Shown here: positions 10,780 through 22,119 of the stretch, in pieces
How the letters are laid out: each line of letters begins with the position of its first letter
How positions within the stretch are numbered: position 1 is the stretch's first letter
Assembly: GCA_963576475.1 (NCBI GenBank)
Contig: OY754973.1
Coordinates: 8,020,052 to 8,084,051 of the forward strand
DNA: 64,000 nucleotides
Direction of reading: 5' to 3'
DNA from: Molanna angustata
Taxonomy: Eukaryota > Arthropoda > Insecta > Trichoptera > Molannidae
Notes under the pieces: model-generated
Seen by the model: the letters and a program-made list of their open reading frames with translations, nothing else
The model's database searches: none
Told to the model about the DNA's origin: nothing
Translations under genes and position numbers: made by a program

Positions 10780-11420
10780 TGTCGAGCGTATGCCCAGGAT
10801 GGTTTTTGGATTTAAACTTTTTTCTTATTCTTCTTCTTCTTCGTGTATTTGGTCGTTTTACCTATGAAGGGGGAGTATCCTGGGAAAAGAAGGTCCGACT
10901 GTCCCTCCATCTCTTCACAGGTCTTCCAGGACGGGTTCTGCATATAAACTTTTTTCTTCTTTTTCTTCAACGTGTACTTGGTCATCTTACCTATGAAGAT
11001 GAACTATCCTGGGAGATGAAGGTCCAATTTTCCTTCCATCTCTTCGCAGGTTTCTGGATTTAAACTTTTTTCTTCTTCTTCTTCATCGTCTATTTGGTCA
11101 TTTTACCTTTGAAGGTGGACTAACCTGGGAGAAGAATGTCCAATTTTCCTTCCATCTCTTCGCAGGTATCTGGATTTAAACTTATTTCTTCTTCTTCTTC
11201 TACATCGTGTATTTTTGGTCATTTTACCTATGAAGTTGGAGAATCCTGGGAGAAGAAGGTCCAACTGTCCTTCCATCTCTTCGCAGGTATCTGGGTTTAA
11301 ACTTTTTTCTTCTTATTCGTGTATTTAGTCATTTTACCTATTAAGTAGAGCATCCTGGGAAAAGAAGGTTCTTTCATCTCTTCGCGGTTCTTCCAGGATG
11401 GTTTCTGGATTTAAACTTTT
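10780..11420. repeat. About 117-bp tandem repeat derived from a LINE tail
   Basis: About five degenerate units each contain TCTGGATTTAAACTTTT, a CTT-rich tract, a GTATTTGGTCATTTTACC-like word and TCCTTCCATCTCTTCGCAGG. Read on the minus strand the last word gives PAKRWKDSW-like peptide and the CTT tract becomes an AAG tail. The unit therefore looks like an RTE-type LINE 3' end that was tandemly amplified. A single related fragment lies at 1085-1180. Confidence 0.65.
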
Positions 11421-11429
11421 CTTAACCGA

Positions 11430-11600
11430 CTGATGGGACGGGATGTAATGAAGGGAAGGGAGGCACTAAAGGGCCTGAAGGGACGGGAGGTATAAAACTG
11501 CCTGAAGGGACGGAAGGTACTGAAGGGCCTGATGGGAAGGGACGTAATGAGGGATTAAAGGGACGGGAGGTACTGAAGGGCCTGAAGCGGCGGGTCCTGG
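11430..11600. repeat. About 27-bp purine-rich minisatellite
   Basis: Repeats of CCTGAAGGGACGGGAGG with a TACTGAAGGG-like extension, about six diverged units. It is markedly G-rich in an otherwise AT-rich window. Confidence 0.65.
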
Positions 11601-12109
11601 AGTCTAATTCTTTTTCTTCTTAATTTTATGTAGACCTTTAGGGCAGTTTTTATACTAACTATTTCCTATTGTCTAATTCATCTTCTTCTTCTTTTATGTA
11701 TACATTTGGGTCATTTTTTTATAAAAATTATTTCCTTTAGTCTAATTATTATTCTTCTTCATTTAAGTACGTAGACTTTTGGGAGAGTTTTAATACAAAC
11801 TATTTCCAATAGTCTTATTCATTTTCTTTTATACAAACTATTCAGTATTTATACAAACTATTTCCAATAGTCTAAATATTCTTCTTCTTCTTTTTTGTAG
11901 ACCTTTTGGTGAGCTTTTATACAATCTATTTCCAATAGTCTAATTCTTCTATTAGGTATATGTATTTTTACTTATTTTATGTAGACCATTGGAATAGTTT
12001 TTTATACAAACTATTTCTTATAGTCTTATACTTATTTTTCTCTTTTTTATTTAGTCTTTTGGTTTAGTTTTAAGTCTAATAGTCTATTGTGCAGAAATAT
12101 TATTAACGA
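11601..12109. repeat. Degenerate tandem repeat with TATTTCC and TAGTCTA words
   Basis: Repeating blocks of ACAAACTATTTCC, AATAGTCTAATTC, CTTCTTCTT and TTTTGTAGACCTTTTGG at intervals of roughly 60 to 110 bases. The units are highly diverged, and the array directly follows the purine-rich minisatellite. Confidence 0.5.
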
Positions 12110-12810
12110 TATGCACACTTGATGAAAATACATATGAAATGAATGGGATATGGGATGTGACGATATAACCTGCACTAGAATCTTTTCAATACTTTTGTTT
12201 AATTAAATTTAAACCATTTATATCATTAACACCTAATATATAAAGAATGGGGGTTGTGGCCATTACTGAACTCTTCACAACATTTATATTCAAATTAAAA
12301 ACTATTTACTATAGTTCAAGTCTTCTTCTTCTTCGTTAATGAAGACTTTCAGTCAAATTGAGCAAAAATATAATGCACACTTGATGAAAAAATATAAAAA
12401 CGAATGGGATGTGACCAATACTAGATCTTTTCAGTACCTACGTTTGTTTAATCAAATTTTAACCACATCCCAACATCCAAAATTACTAAATTTTCAATAG
12501 GTACACATTACAATTTGTTTTCGATGATAATATTTAAAAATGGGGGTTGTGGCCAAACCAATCTCTTTACAACGTTGATAAACAGTCATATTTAAAACCA
12601 TTACGCAAAGTCCATGCGAGCAGAAATTGTATAAATATTATACTTCATTCACACTTTATAGCAATATATAAAAAAGAATGGGTTGTGGCCATCACTTGAA
12701 CATTTTACAATACTTAAACTCAATCAAATTTCAAACCACTTTTCATAGTCTGATATTGCAAAATAATTGGGTGACAATATTATAAAAACGATTGCTTTTT
12801 CTTTCACAAT
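12110..12810. repeat. Degenerate repeats with GGGTTGTGGCC word
   Basis: The word GGTTGTGGCC recurs at about 12250, 12545 and 12670, each after an AATGGG-like start. The same word starts the dispersed repeat at 38541 and ends the copy at 62700 in inverted form. The block may be several termini of that family, or a tandem repeat built from one. Confidence 0.45.
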
Positions 12811-13099
12811 TTTACATTCTTGGCCAACGGCGGGACATAAAAGCTAGTAATAAATAAATAAATAAATAATGAAAGTACATAGTTTTTGTTTAATCATATT
12901 TTATAATACGCATTCTTGGTTTTTTTTAAATTAAATAAATGATAAATTTAACTAATAATATCAGCTAAATACCTATCCCCGTACGTTCAATCTGCTTACA
13001 CGTTGTGAATAATTGAATTATAATTTTTGTTTAATTAATGTATACATTAAGAATGTATCTACTTCATAAAAATAAATTCATGGATTGCTAACTATTTAA

Positions 13100-13811
13100 C
13101 TAGTTGCATGTAACACATGAGATCCAACTGTCGATAGCGATAGTATATATAGTTTAAGAATAAGTACCAAACTATAAACCCATATATCCAAATTATTGAA
13201 TATTCTAAGATATTTTGTTTTCTATACAACACATGTGGGAATGTAATATGTATGCTTTGTGGGATTTTTGTTTGTACGGTTGATTTATTGTGATTGATAT
13301 TATGTTTATGTATATTGTATGTTAACCGTGTACCAAATCTTAAATAAATAAATAAATAAATACATAGAATAGTATGAAGGTCAGTCCTACCCAGAATATA
13401 AAACAGCATGATGGTATGTATGTATGTTTAGAGATTAAGTATCAAACTATTAAGTCTTCTTACATATTGTGTATAGGCGACTGTCATACAAATTGTATGA
13501 AGCGATGTCGTCACTAAATTCAATTTTTATAAAAATTGTTAAAAAAAATCCAGATGTACTAATACAATATTCATATATTTTGTAGAAAATTAAATTTTCT
13601 AGTTGGGGTTGGGGTGTTGGGATGTTCTACTCCAAATAAGTAAATCCATATATATAGAACATATATGCTGCGAAACCTCTAAGTTGGTGTTTTTTGACTT
13701 AAAAAAGCCGTGAAAAATGTACACTGTGCATACAAATCTCGTGTATCTTGGGTTGATACTTTGTCGATATGTTAGGAGAGCAAAGTTCTCTTGAACAAAT
13801 CGACATTTGGA
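13100..13811 (-). mobile_element. Helentron-like non-autonomous element (HINE)
   Basis: On the minus strand the 5' end is TCCAAATGTCGATTTGTTC and the 3' end carries ATCGACAGTTGGATCTCATG, a CATGT/ACATG hairpin, and a final CTAG followed by T. The 5' terminus thus has its inverted partner placed inside the 3' end, ahead of a small hairpin, which is the layout described for Helentron-related elements. It is shorter than the copies at 23865 and 47930. There is no coding capacity; mobilisation would need a Rep-helicase supplied elsewhere. Confidence 0.7.
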
Positions 13812-14704
13812 CTGTTAAACAAGTACAAGAACTATATAGTGTAGAGTTGGGTGTTATCTCAAACCAATCTTTTGAGAACGTGTCATCAGTTTTGTGTTTG
13901 ATGTGAAAAAAAAACAGGATTTGTCCTGAAGTATTCATTTTGAAGATAAACCTTTATTTTAATTTCAATTACTGGACGAGTATTCAGGTGGGCGTGTCAT
14001 TATGTCATCCTTATTCTGAAAAGTATTTAATAACGGTCGGTTTATTAGATTATATTCGTTATATTATTTGATTGGTTATTACTTACGACTAAAGACTCCA
14101 TTACATCTTCACCGTACACAATAATGTCATTTCTAATTAAAAGATATCACCGGCCTTCGTTCCACATACAATAAGTCCAATATTAGACGTTTCAATCTCA
14201 CCAGTGGATTTGTGTAAATGCCACCAGTTTCGTTGAGGAAAATGGTATGACGTGTTCGTTGTGAACGAGTATGAGATATAATCGGTGTTATTATTATTTA
14301 AGCTTTCCACAGAAAACGGTCTATGTGGAAATTGTACAGGTTTAACGAGGGTGTTTATTTATATGGCTGACATCTGTTTGGTAGGTATATGTTTTAACAT
14401 ATTTCATACTCACACTGAACCTGTTGCGTCATAACTGTGTGTTATTAAATTTTAGTATGAACCCTATACATTATTATATTGATATTTTTTCTCATAATAA
14501 TATTAAACATTTATTCCGATAAAAGAACTTGTTTACATACATAACACAAAAACGCAAAACATAATATGAGGATAAAACATAAATGAACAACTTTACACCT
14601 CAAAAACACCATGCTCAGCTATTTTGCGGGAGGACAATAACCTACTATACAATCCATATTATACAATCTAAATAAAAGAATCGGAAATCAAATTAATCTC
14701 ATTG
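13812..14704. other. Unassigned stretch
   Basis: No coding frame or clear repeat was recognised. Confidence 0.45.
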
Positions 14705-15215
14705 TTTATATGACTTTCAGTTATCTGGTTGTGGAAATCTCGAGCCATAGTGACCTATACTCAGAAGTTAGAGAACAGACCAATAAAGCAGCCGCTAGTT
14801 CAGGATGTCTCAAAAATATCATCTGGCAAAACAAATATATAAGAACGGATATTAAGGTCAGAATTTATAAGACATGTGTTAGACCAATCATGACATAATA
14901 TGCGGTGGAGACAAGAACCGACACGACCAGAGCCAAAAACCTCCTACGAACATCGGAAATGAAGGTTTTAAGGGCTATCACAGGGAAGACGCTTAGGGAC
15001 AGTGAGAGGATATCATACGATGGAGTAGAGTTAGGAAAAGATTCTAGAGGGACCACGTCAACAAGATGGACGCATCTCGAATCCCATCCATAGCGGCAAA
15101 CGAAATTCCACCATGGCATCGCCTCCACGGAAGGGATAGCTGGACCTCAGATTCACAGGAATAGCTTTCTCGAAAAAAACAGATCTACGATCTAATATAA
15201 GAAGAAGAAGAAGGT
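14705..15215 (+). pseudogene. RTE-type LINE C-terminal fragment
   Basis: The plus strand encodes VREQTNKAAASSGCLKNIIW, then DIKVRIYKTCVRPIMT and, past an in-frame stop, YAVETRTDTTRAKNLL with RTSEMKVLRAITGKTLRD. This is the thumb and post-RT region of RTE-type elements (compare RPVLTYGAETW-type motifs). It ends in an AAGAAGAAG tract at 15201-15212, a typical tail for these elements here. There is at least one stop, and the RT catalytic core is missing. Confidence 0.75.
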
Positions 15216-15615
15216 TTAATTTATGTGTTTTTTTTCTTTCTACATTACACGAGATTTTTCTTTCAGTGAAGTAGTACGTTAAATATAAAAATGTATTATA
15301 TATAAGAAATATTATACACCTATGTACCATTGTATTATTTGGCATTAAATTTCGCTACTACCACCATCACCCGCTCTGCATATGGGGACTGTAAACGGCC
15401 CCTTCACAGAACCCTATGTAAGAGAAAAAAAAATGCTTAGCACGAAAAGTAGCTCATGGATTAGTAGTAATCTCGGCACCATAGCGCAAAAAAAAGAATC
15501 GATGAATGTGAATAGATGATTAACCTTTTTTAAATGTAAAGCATCGAAGGTGTGACCAAGATCTCTATAGCAAATAAACTTAATGGGAATCAACAAATAC
15601 TAAGGCACCATAATT
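15216..15615. other. Unassigned stretch
   Basis: No gene was recognised in these bases; two T-rich tracts are present. Confidence 0.4.
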
Positions 15616-15804
15616 ATGGCAGAACTTCTTAAAGGCTTTAAAACTTTTCTTCGAGATCACAAAATCCGCGTGACCAATGTGACCTTGAAGAGGCCCACGG
15701 ACAGGAACGAGGAGCTCCGATCTATAAGAGGACACCATTGGGTGGCAACAATACCACAGGATATGTTTCGAAGTCTGGTCCGGGTATTGACAGAACTGTC
15801 ATGA
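15616..15804 (+). pseudogene. Possible transposase C-terminal relic
   Basis: A 62-residue frame ends HHWVATIPQDMFRSLVRVLT. It faintly resembles the W-x-x-IPQ-x-x-x-x-x-LV segment near the end of Tc1/mariner transposases. There is no catalytic DDE/D segment and no supporting inverted repeats were seen, so the frame may be chance. Confidence 0.2.
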
Positions 15805-15869
15805 AGCATATATTTAAATTCATTATATTTAAATTCATTTCTCACGCAAATATTGCTTCTCTGGGCTGG

Positions 15870-15966
15870 AAACACTGGTTAGTTGGAAGAAATTGCCATA
15901 CGGCAATAAACTCGCCACTTGCGCATGGTGCAAGGAAGTGTTTATTATTATTATTATTATTATTAT
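15870..15966 (+). mobile_element. LINE 3' end with conserved hairpin and TTA tail
   Basis: TTAGTTGGAAGAAATTGCC, a short loop, GGCAATAAACTCGCC and then a TTA microsatellite tail. The ATTGCC/GGCAAT stem-loop recurs at 41478-41531, 51336-51375 and 55066-55100. It looks like a 3' recognition structure of a LINE family. Confidence 0.6.
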
Positions 15967-16809
15967 AAGCAGAGGAGGCAATTTTAAATCAGTGAAGATA
16001 AATTAAATGAATAATTTTATTTATTTATTATAATTTTGCATATGTTACAAAAATAAAAATATACATAAAATGCAAAATAATATGAAACCAAAATTTCCAC
16101 AAAGCCAATCTCTGGATATACAAGTTAATAATACATTTTACATCTAGGTACTTTAAATGCACCTACGTAAATATGAAATATAAAATAAAATTAATAATAA
16201 TATTTGTTTTATATATTTTATAAGATTTATTTTATGTATTTTTTGTGAAGTATTCATATAATGTAAGCAAAGAGCTGCTGCTTTCCTAAACACAAGCTTC
16301 TAGCTTAAATTAGGAAAGGAAATATTAATATGTTGATATATGTAACCAAATATTTGTAAACGTATGTATTGTATAATAAATAAAAAAAATAAAAATAAAT
16401 AAATAAATAAAATTAAGTTAAAGAAATAAAAATGTGTCATAATATTATTACTTTAAACTATTAAAAGTGATTGATTTAGGGAAAATTATTGCTATAAATG
16501 CAAGTAACGTAGGTATGTAGGTACTTGAAATCTCAAGTAAAAAGCATAAAATAATATCCTTATTTAAATAAAAACCACGTTTATTTTACATGTAACACAA
16601 CACATAATTTTTTTCGTAATTTAAAATTAACGTACTTCTTAATTAATTGAGGAAATTATGCGTTTCGTGCATTTTTATCTTTTTATTTTTTTTTTTCAAT
16701 GTTTGAAACTGTCACTTCATGATAGAACTCCATAATCAACTAAAATTATAAAAAAAAAATATATTTAATTTAACGTTCTACTTAAATTTTCCGACTCCCA
16801 ACACACGCC
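15967..16809. other. AT-rich stretch with a probable LINE 3' tail
   Basis: Around 16270-16430 a non-coding segment runs into AATAAATAAATAAATAAAA on the plus strand, like a LINE 3' end. Nothing else was recognised. Confidence 0.4.
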
Positions 16810-17038
16810 TTATTTATTTATTTATTTAATATTGCTTCTCGGGCACTAACAGGTACTATGTCAAATATTACTTTAACACGCACCCAATAACAAGTTGCCA
16901 CATTCTGGAGACTTACGATATTAATCGTCTCACAGATTCAGACTGAAAACACAATTAAAAACTGTGTCTCCACCGGGAATCGAACCCGGGACCGTTGGGT
17001 CAGCAGTCAGATACCCAACCAACTGAGCCACGTAGGCC
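16810..17038 (-). mobile_element. tRNA-derived SINE (family B)
   Basis: The minus strand has TGGCTCAGTTGGTTGGGTAT as box A and GGGTTCGATTCCCGGTGG as box B. A conserved body follows (GGAGACACAG, GTGGCAACTTGTTATTGGGT, GACATAGTACCTGTTAGTGC) and an ATAAATAAATAAA tail. A near-identical full copy lies at 63232-63467. The tRNA-like T arm is intact, but the acceptor stem is not, and the body shows that it is a SINE. Confidence 0.85.
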
Positions 17039-17811
17039 TTAAAGAACATCTTGCGTGTTTCCGTTTGAAAAAAGGCACTTCGAACTTTGCGACACATTTA
17101 CTTGAGAGTGAGCATTCGTTTCGCAATCTCATACATAGTTTAAGAAAAGGTAAGAAATTAGACAAACTTGAAATATTATAGATAAATAGAGTAAAATGTA
17201 ACAGCAACATTCCTTTGATTAATGCACAAATATATTTTAATATTTCTCTATTATTATTACCATTAGAATAGTTAATGTCGGGTTTTTCTGTTGGCCATTA
17301 TTCAATATAATTGCTGTCCTTTCAATACAATATTTATATGTTCAATCCTTCACTTCATTTGTATTTTTATTAAACCTACATACATATTTACTTTAATGTC
17401 TTTCGGGTATTTAATTTTTCTTTTTTTTCCCCTTCCTTTTCTATTATTGTTTTCCTATTTTTGAATCTATATATATAATATGGTCTTCACCTCAGACGAT
17501 GACTTCTGACGATGCTCAGCATAGAGTGATACCGGTGAATTTAGTTATTATGTGCTCATTGTAACTTCTTTGTAGTCGGCTTTTTAAAATATTTTTGAAA
17601 TATATTTTTTTCCCTCTTTCAGTGATTTTGATGAGGGTTATACATTAAATTTGACAGTGCTTCTTACTTGGGTGATTTTCAATAGAGATTTAACTTTGCG
17701 AGTGTGAATTTTGACGAGAGCAAATTTCTGACGTTTCTTATTTAGGTAGGTTTAACTTCAAAATTACCACTAAAACATCCCAAACACTGTGACTCTTAAT
17801 AACAATTAAAA
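17039..17811. other. Unassigned stretch
   Basis: No gene was recognised. It includes T-rich tracts and the words TTTGTAGTCGGCTTTTT near 17570, which resemble the unit of the minisatellite at 18527. Confidence 0.4.
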
Positions 17812-17915
17812 TCATCTGCCCAAGACCGCCCTACATGGAAGCGGTACATTCGATGGGTGTTTGAGTGTAGTCACCAACTTCTGTCATGAAGTCAAGGAAG
17901 AAGAAGATGAAGTAT
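17812..17915 (+). pseudogene. RTE-type LINE tail fragment
   Basis: The plus strand encodes AQDRPTWKRYIRWV, the AQDR-x-x-W motif at the very end of RTE-type ORFs. An AAGAAGAAGATGAAG tract follows. Confidence 0.55.
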
Positions 17916-18526
17916 CTAACTATTTTCCAACATAAAAATCTAAGAGTTTTCCGCCGATATAATTCAATTATGTAAGTCATGTTTGTCGTACAACTCGCAG
18001 GCGCCTTAGCAAATTGAAGAGTTCGATGATTTTTTCCCAGAGATTCTATCATCAGAGCTCTGAGGGCTCGATGAACATCTTTAAAGCACTCCCTTTCTAT
18101 TAAAAAAATCATTAAATCGGACAATATTATAGAAGAGTTCTTATCGCTGAAGTGAAAATTAAAGAATTTGATTATTTTCTTACCATGGTTAGATCTTGAC
18201 CAAATTGAAACGGGACCAAGATACTTCCTTTCTAAAGAATATTGGAATCTGCACACTTTTCAATCTTTTGATTGCGACGGCTTCTAATTTGTAGAACTTC
18301 ATCATGAAAATGAAAAATATGAACACATATAATTCTACAATCGATTTATTTCACTCCTGACGACCATTTCGGCTTACAAGGCCATATTATGGCCTTGTAA
18401 GAATTTTATTGTACAATTGTATGTCTTCATAGTTTTCATTTTCAATATTGGAATCATTGAAATCGGAAATTGCGGTAAAAAGTTATCGTTGATCATACTT
18501 AAAAAAAAACAAATTACTAATAAAAA
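17916..18526. other. Unassigned stretch with a 29-base palindrome
   Basis: A minus-strand frame of about 140 codons lies across 17831-18256 but has no recognisable domain and overlaps the LINE tail, so I do not call it a gene. At 18373-18401 a perfect inverted repeat (14-bp arms, one central base) contains CTTACAAGGCCATA. Confidence 0.45.
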
Positions 18527-18895
18527 GTTTTTGGAAGTCGGTTAATAAATGTTTGATCTTAGTTGCGTCCTTCTCTATTACCTCATATAAGAGACACGAC
18601 GTTACATACATCGTGATATTTTTTGGAAGTCGGTTAATAAAAGTTTGATCTTAGTTGCGTCCTTCTCTATTACCTCGTATAAGAGACACGACGTTACATA
18701 CATCGTGATATTTTTTGGAAGTCGGTTAATAAATGTTTGATCTTAGTTGCGTCCTTCTCTATTACCTCATATAAGAGACACGACGTTACATACATCGTGA
18801 TATTTTTTGGAAGTCGGTTAATAAAAGTTTGATCTTAGTTGCGTCCTTCTATATTACCTCATATAAGAGACGCGACGTTACATCGTGATATTTTA
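18527..18895. repeat. 92-bp minisatellite, about four units
   Basis: The word GGAAGTCGGTTAATAAA recurs with GTTAAT starts at 18541, 18633, 18725 and 18817, exactly 92 bases apart. Units alternate AAATG and AAAAG after GTTAAT, hinting at a two-unit higher-order pattern. The last unit has an internal deletion. Confidence 0.9.
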
Positions 18896-19424
18896 ACTTT
18901 TCTGCGTTTCGTATTTTCTATACTTCATCCTAATATCATAGAAATCAAAAGACTCGTTTCAGTGAAGTCGCATTAATCTCAAAATGATCATATATATTGA
19001 AGTATGAATATGTACAATGATTATACCTACTAAATTAATAAGTATAATATCTTCTCTGTATGCTAACATCTAATTGGTTAGCGATAATTTATATGCTGAC
19101 ATAGTAATGCGAGATTGCAGGAAATTACATTAACTGTGTACTTATATTGTCTTTTATATGAAACACCTTACATAATTAATAGATAGGTATAGATATATTA
19201 TTGTACTAAGCTAGAATAAACTAACATTAATACGAAACCCAGAAATACGAGATATGAAACATAATATATTTATAATACCCACACAAGAACCATTCTGTAG
19301 ATGCTCTTTGAGCGAAACGCGTCGGTGATCAAGTGCATATAAGTAGAAGAAAGTTAATATTTGTGCTTTTGACTTTGATTTTGACTAATTAATAATACTA
19401 TTTATATAACTAACTATTTTTTAG
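18896..19424. other. Unassigned AT-rich stretch
   Basis: No gene was recognised. GAGCGAAACGCGTCGGTGAT near 19311 looks like part of a dispersed repeat. Confidence 0.4.
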
Positions 19425-19620
19425 GCAAAATAACATCTCACATAGTTCAGCAATGAGGTTCATTGGTGGTAGTGTATGAGACGATACATGGATGCGAATG
19501 AAGCGGGAAATGCATGTCGAGAGAGAGGAGTCAGGCGTTCGGTTCTCTCTGCCTACCCCATATAGGGAAATGGCGTGATGGTATGGATGCGCTTCCTTTT
19601 ATAAGACGATGAACACTCAC
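19425..19620 (+). mobile_element. RTE-type LINE 3' end
   Basis: The plus strand encodes MRRYMDANEAGNACRERGVR and then RSVLSAYP, the same C-terminal tail as at 41380-41470. It is followed by a 3' region with words shared with 35440-35735 (TAACATCTCACATAGTTCAG, CACACCTTTCGCTGGTTAC-like). Only the end of the element is present. Confidence 0.65.
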
Positions 19621-19654
19621 ATACCTGTCGCTGGTTACTAAACATGGGATTTTT

Positions 19655-19775
19655 TATTTTATATTGCTTCTAGGGCTGCTAATAGGTAAATCAAAATATA
19701 TTTATTGAATATGAATCCAATAACTAGTTGCCACATTTTGGAGACTAATGATGTTAATTATAAACTGAAAACTCA
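19655..19775 (-). mobile_element. SINE family B body fragment
   Basis: TATTGCTTCTAGGGCTGCTA, then CCAATAACTAGTTGCCACAT and TTTTGGAGACTAATGATGTT match the body of family B. The tRNA-like head is missing. Confidence 0.65.
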
Positions 19776-20235
19776 ATTGAAAATGACACAAATGTCGATT
19801 ATTCCAACTTACTAAAAAGTCAAACAACCTATATGCTACGACGCGCGACGCTGGCCAAGATTTCCACGTAGGATTTATATAAAACTTCTAGATTTGTATA
19901 AAACCTTAAAACGTAGCAATGTTATGGTGTACGGAAAATTTTGATACCTCAATCTTGATATGTGAATGGAATTGATTCCATTCATTCGGTGAATAAAATA
20001 TGAGAAAATGTACCTGAACAAATAAATGGTCATATATTAAACAGCCTTCGGATCTTGCCTAATCCATGCATGAAATTTTTGACAATCCGAATCCTATAAA
20101 TCAAGTACCAAATGAAATATCGTTTTCAAGTTACCCTGCTAATGTTTGTTATCAATTAGTATTTTTTCCGTTGTTTTTATTGATCGTTCAATAAACAGCA
20201 TTATCAAATTGATAGGTTTTATTAAGTTTATTAAT
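19776..20235. other. Unassigned stretch
   Basis: No coding or repeat signal was recognised. Confidence 0.4.
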
Positions 20236-20850
20236 AATTTGATACAGGGATAAAGATAAATGGAAAGGCTATAAATAATATAACATATGCCGAAGACACT
20301 GTCATTATAGCCGACACTGCCGAGTATCTGCATCATCTGGTCAACTTTATCAATGAATCTGGAAGGGAATTTGACCTTAAAATGAATGCCTTCAAAACAA
20401 AAACCATGTTTGTAAGCAAACGAAGATTCAATAATATAGGCCTCAGAGCTATTAATGCACACGAGTACGTGTTGCTAATACTGTCGTATGGAGTGGAAGA
20501 TTGGACTCTCAAAATCTCAACAGAAATAAAATAAAATTGAAGCATTCAAGATGTGGCTATACAGAAGGCTGATACGCATCACATGGGTCGATAGTCTGAA
20601 ATGAAAGAGTTTTAAATATGATATTTTGGCCACATATTCTGTGGTGATAAACATGCCCTTCAACAACTTATAGTGGAGACAAAGATAGAGGAAAGACGGA
20701 ATATGGGGCGAAAAAGAATATCATGGCTTAAAGATCTCAAGCAGTGGTTCGGATTCCTAATGTAGCGTCACTAATTAGGTTGGCGCAAGATCGGGATGAG
20801 TTTGGTGTGATGGTCGCCAACTTCCGTTAGGAGAGGCACAAGAAGAAGAA
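20236..20850 (+). pseudogene. RTE-type LINE reverse transcriptase, decayed
   Basis: The plus strand encodes DTGIKINGKAINNITYAEDT, where YAED stands in for the catalytic YADD, then VIIADTAEYLHHLVNFINES and FDLKMNAFKTKTMF. After a deletion, SYGVEDWTLKIST and EAFKMWLYRRLIRITWVDSL follow. The end has AQDRDEFGVMVANF-like sequence, a stop and an AAGAAGAAGA tail at 20840-20850. It belongs to the same subfamily as 7319-7988 and 32940-33590. Stops, a catalytic change and an internal deletion make it a relic. Confidence 0.8.
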
Positions 20851-20936
20851 GATATAAATAATTATAAATGTAAGTGAATTTTGGCTAACGATATAGTTTT
20901 TTTCAACAAAATAGACCCCAGTAAAAATTTATAAAC

Positions 20937-21180
20937 CAATTAAATTTATTATTTTTAGAATAAATTTATTTTCCTTTACATCATCTTGGAATGTTTCTGA
21001 TGGGGCAAGTTTTTCGCTTGCTATATCTCTTACTCTTTGTCTGTGCCTGCTGGAGTCAGCTCTCTTCGTCCTTAAATTATAGGTCCTTCTGTCCTGTATT
21101 ATGTCACCTAGGCCACGTTTCAGTTGGTTTCGTCTTTTGACAATCCAGGAATTCTTTGGTATTCCTCTGGATGTAAGTTT
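20937..21180 (-). pseudogene. Probable RTE-type LINE C-terminal fragment
   Basis: The minus strand is open for about 80 residues: LTSRGIPKNSWIVKRRNQLK, then GLGDIIQDRRTYNLRTKRAD and RVRDIASEKL, ending at a stop near 20937. The GL-x-x-x-x-QDR-x-x-x-x-x-x-x-x-RAD layout resembles RTE-type C-termini. Directly upstream is a pyrimidine-rich tract ending CAG, which imitates a 3' splice site; a small terminal exon is therefore a weaker alternative. Confidence 0.45.
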
Positions 21181-21959
21181 CTGATTGGGTAAGAAAAGAA
21201 AAATAAAAGTTTAATTTTCCTATCGTGGTAATTAATTATCTATCGATTTTTTCACCTCCATATATTACGAGATTGTTTTATGGTTTTTTCGGCTTCTTGC
21301 ATACATATACGAGTATTACCTTTTGTAATCAACAGCTCGTGCATTTTTTAAATTTGTTCACCTTTAATTAACATCCATTATATTTCAGGCTTGTAAAATT
21401 CTTATAAATTTTTCGTCAGCTGTTAATTCTTCATTCTTTACTTGCTATACTATTATACAAAAAATACCAGTGTCTTTTAGATGCATGGCTTTTATATTTA
21501 TCCACATAATTGATATAGGTATTTACAAGTATTATTTATTTATCTCTTTGTCAAACAAACAACGTAATATAAATAAGTTGTTTGGTATAAATTCATCCCG
21601 ATTTTACAATACTCAGAACCAGAAGAAACTGTTAAATAATCACTAGGAACCATCTGCATCATGTCACTTTGGAACCAACTGTATCTAAATCAATTCGGAA
21701 CGGATTTAGATTTAATATCGCTATTTGAGAAGGGTCATTTTCATGTAAGACGGTGGTGGTATAAATATATCGCCTATCTTGCAATGGTTAATCGGTGACA
21801 TTGTCAGCTCTTCCTTGGCTTAATTTGTTGGACATCTGACTCTTGGGTCATGAAACTGATAGACCTTTGGAATAGATAATGAAGTACGTTCAGTTGGGCT
21901 AAGTGGACATCCGTCATAAGATAAATTATAAGGCTAATTCTATTCATAGTGATACAATA
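21181..21959. other. Unassigned stretch
   Basis: No gene or repeat was recognised. Confidence 0.4.
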
Positions 21960-22060
21960 AAACAGTTTGGTATTTCCAGTCTGGATCTGTGAAACGATAG
22001 AAATCGTGATTTTCAGAATGTGGCAACAAGTTTTTGGTGCGTGTAAACTAAATTCTTGAT
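21960..22060 (+). mobile_element. SINE family B body fragment
   Basis: In plus orientation CCAGTCTGGATCTGTGAAAC and CAGAATGTGGCAACAAG, followed by GGTGCGTGT, match the reverse complement of the 16810-17038 body. It is diverged and headless. Confidence 0.55.
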
Positions 22061-22119
22061 ATATTAGTTTACCGACTAGCATTACAAAAAAAAATCGTTT
22101 TGATACTTACTTATTTGAC

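Noticed and set aside
17831..18256. Minus-strand 141-codon frame
   Set aside because: No domain, and it overlaps a plus-strand RTE tail with AQDR-x-x-W. Probably chance.
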